This document shows positions 63,111 through 64,000 of a DNA stretch of 64,000 bases, one piece after another. The stretch covers positions 930,001 to 994,000 of the forward strand of contig NZ_JAQNCY010000001.1 of assembly GCF_028368855.1 (NCBI RefSeq), in the 5' to 3' direction. How positions within the stretch are numbered: the first letter of the stretch is position 1; each line of letters begins with the position of its first letter. The notes beneath the pieces were generated by a model. That model ran no database searches and had not been told where the DNA came from. It saw only the letters and a list, made by a program, of their open reading frames with translations. The position numbers and the translations under genes are program-made. The DNA comes from Leisingera sp. SS27 (GTDB taxonomy: Bacteria; Pseudomonadota; Alphaproteobacteria; Rhodobacterales; Rhodobacteraceae).

Positions 63111-63362
63111 TTGCACATCCGTTTTGAGAAATACGACCACGCTGAAGGCAAGCACCGCTATTGCCTGCTGAGCCTGACGCCGACCCTGTTCGGCGACTGG
63201 TGTGTTGAGCGTGTGTCCGGGCCGCTGAACGCGCCGGGCGGCGCGCAGAAGCGGACCTATTTCGCGGGCCACGCCGAAGCGCTGGCGATTTTCGAGGGGT
63301 TCCGGGACCGGCAGCTGAAGCGCGGCTATGCGCCGATCCCGGTGCAGCTGGGGCTGCTGTAG
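63111..63362 (+). CDS. WGR-domain-like small protein
   Basis: An 83-residue protein that is essentially one WGR domain: RFEKYDHAEGKHRYCLLSL at the start, LFGDWCVERVSGPLNAPGG in the middle and KRTYFAGHAEALAIFEGFRDRQLKRGY at the end. WGR domains bind nucleic acid or act in MolR-like proteins. The eponymous WGR triad is replaced by VSG. The proposed start is TTG 63111, without a clear ribosome-binding site, so the start is uncertain. It is convergent with the DUF2147 gene. Confidence 0.72.
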   Translation: MHIRFEKYDHAEGKHRYCLLSLTPTLFGDWCVERVSGPLNAPGGAQKRTYFAGHAEALAIFEGFRDRQLKRGYAPIPVQLGLL

Positions 63363-63378
63363 GAGCAGCCCCGAAGCG

Positions 63379-63765
63379 TTACTGGACGCGGGTCCAGGTT
63401 TGCTTGGAGCAGATCAGCCCGCCCGCGACGCAGCCGCGCAAAGCCAGAGAGCTGCCTGCCAGATCCATCTTGCCGATGTAGATCTTGTCATTCGACGGGC
63501 GCCAGACCTTGCCCTCGTAAGATCCGTCGCCGTTCGGCACCATGTCGATCACCAGCGTCTTGCCAATATTCGGGGACTTGTACTCGCCTTCGCTGTTGAA
63601 GGTACGGGCAATCTTGCCGCAGACCGCAGCGCCGCATTTCGCCATCTGGATATGGGCATAGGAGCCGTCATCAGCTTGCGTTTTCCAGACACCCAGCACC
63701 GGATCCGCCGCCGCGGCGCCTGCCAGCCCGACGGCTACGGCCATGCCTGCCAGTAGATGTTTCAT
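63379..63765 (-). CDS. DUF2147 family secreted protein
   Basis: A 128-residue protein with a clear signal peptide ([20 protein letters not shown], cleavage near residue 20) and the DUF2147 pattern [25 protein letters not shown]..., [29 protein letters not shown]. The family is periplasmic and of unknown function. AGGAGG-like GGGAGGA precedes the ATG at 63765. It is divergent from hisA and convergent with the WGR gene. Confidence 0.9.
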   Translation of the reverse strand: MKHLLAGMAVAVGLAGAAAADPVLGVWKTQADDGSYAHIQMAKCGAAVCGKIARTFNSEGEYKSPNIGKTLVIDMVPNGDGSYEGKVWRPSNDKIYIGKMDLAGSSLALRGCVAGGLICSKQTWTRVQ

Positions 63766-63900
63766 TCCATTTCCTCCCTGTTTTTCAGGCAGCCTGTCCC
63801 TGATGCGGTCTTTGAGGCAAGGTTGACTTCGGGTCGCGTTGCAATCTGCCCTTACGTTGTGCAAAACACCGCCAGCTTGATTTCACGAAGGACCGCCCGG

Positions 63901-64000
63901 ATGATCCTCTACCCCGCGATTGACCTAAAAGACGGCCAGGCCGTGCGCCTGCTGCATGGCGAAATGGACAAGACCACCGTGTTCAACGACAACCCCGCCG
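63901..64000 (+). CDS. hisA: HisA, phosphoribosylformimino isomerase, N-terminal part (3' end outside window)
   Basis: The first 33 codons of HisA, a TIM-barrel isomerase of histidine synthesis. [20 protein letters not shown] is the canonical first strand with the catalytic Asp in IDLKDG. The gene continues beyond the window. It lies downstream of hisB-hisH but separated by four unrelated genes. Confidence 0.95.
   Translation, partial: MILYPAIDLKDGQAVRLLHGEMDKTTVFNDNPA

Overview
The window looks like a chromosome segment of a Roseobacter-group member of the Rhodobacteraceae (Alphaproteobacteria). The evidence is high GC, an alphaproteobacterial division and cell wall (dcw) cluster with a DUF2484 gene inside it, CobS/CobT-type cobaltochelatase, and two RNA loci that match architectures known from Rhodobacter sphaeroides. 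Leisingera or Phaeobacter would fit, but the genus is inference.

Layout. 0-11 kb: the 3' end of a peptidase T gene, small conserved genes (DUF4177, BolA, J-domain), cobS-cobT, an aminopeptidase P, DUF427 and a ClC chloride transporter. 11-41 kb (minus strand): the dcw cluster, in transcription order mraZ-rsmH-ftsL-ftsI-murE-murF-mraY-[TPR gene]-murD-[thiamine-binding gene]-...-ftsW-murG-murC-DUF2484-small membrane gene-murB-ddl-ftsQ-ftsA-ftsZ, followed by lpxC, bamD and recN. It is broken twice. A TPR gene with nearly identical 126-bp internal repeats lies between mraY and murD. A regulatory block with plus-strand genes (flavoprotein, ABM-MarR pair, LysR, DUF1127-like) lies between murD and ftsW.

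41-43.6 kb is a regulatory hot spot. The mraZ leader carries a strong intrinsic terminator about 200 nt below a candidate promoter that is overlapped by three TGGGN-type MraZ boxes. This matches the UpsM leader sRNA of R. sphaeroides. Further upstream are more GGG boxes and a six-unit 19-bp array of the same boxes. Beyond mrp lies a DUF1127 gene (ccaF1-like) followed by four hairpins, each showing CCTCCTCCC in its loop: the CcsR1-4 sRNA cluster.

43.6-55 kb: a phosphodiesterase, a DMT permease, a UvrD-type helicase, a GAF-GGDEF diguanylate cyclase, an FMN-dependent hydroxy-acid oxidase and pyruvate carboxylase. 55.4-58.4 kb: three near-identical tRNA-Gly(GCC) genes, each with its own promoter and terminator. 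Between the first two sits a compact restriction-modification module: 5-methylcytosine methyltransferase, NaeI-family endonuclease and Vsr nuclease. 58.4-64 kb: a class III aminotransferase, an Lrp-type ligand-binding protein, and hisB-hisH separated from hisA by an AraC/peroxiredoxin/WGR/DUF2147 block.

A recurring oddity is arrays of perfect hairpins with three-base loops at gene ends (after cobT, after the DMT permease, after pyc). They differ in sequence but share this design and mostly lack T-tracts.
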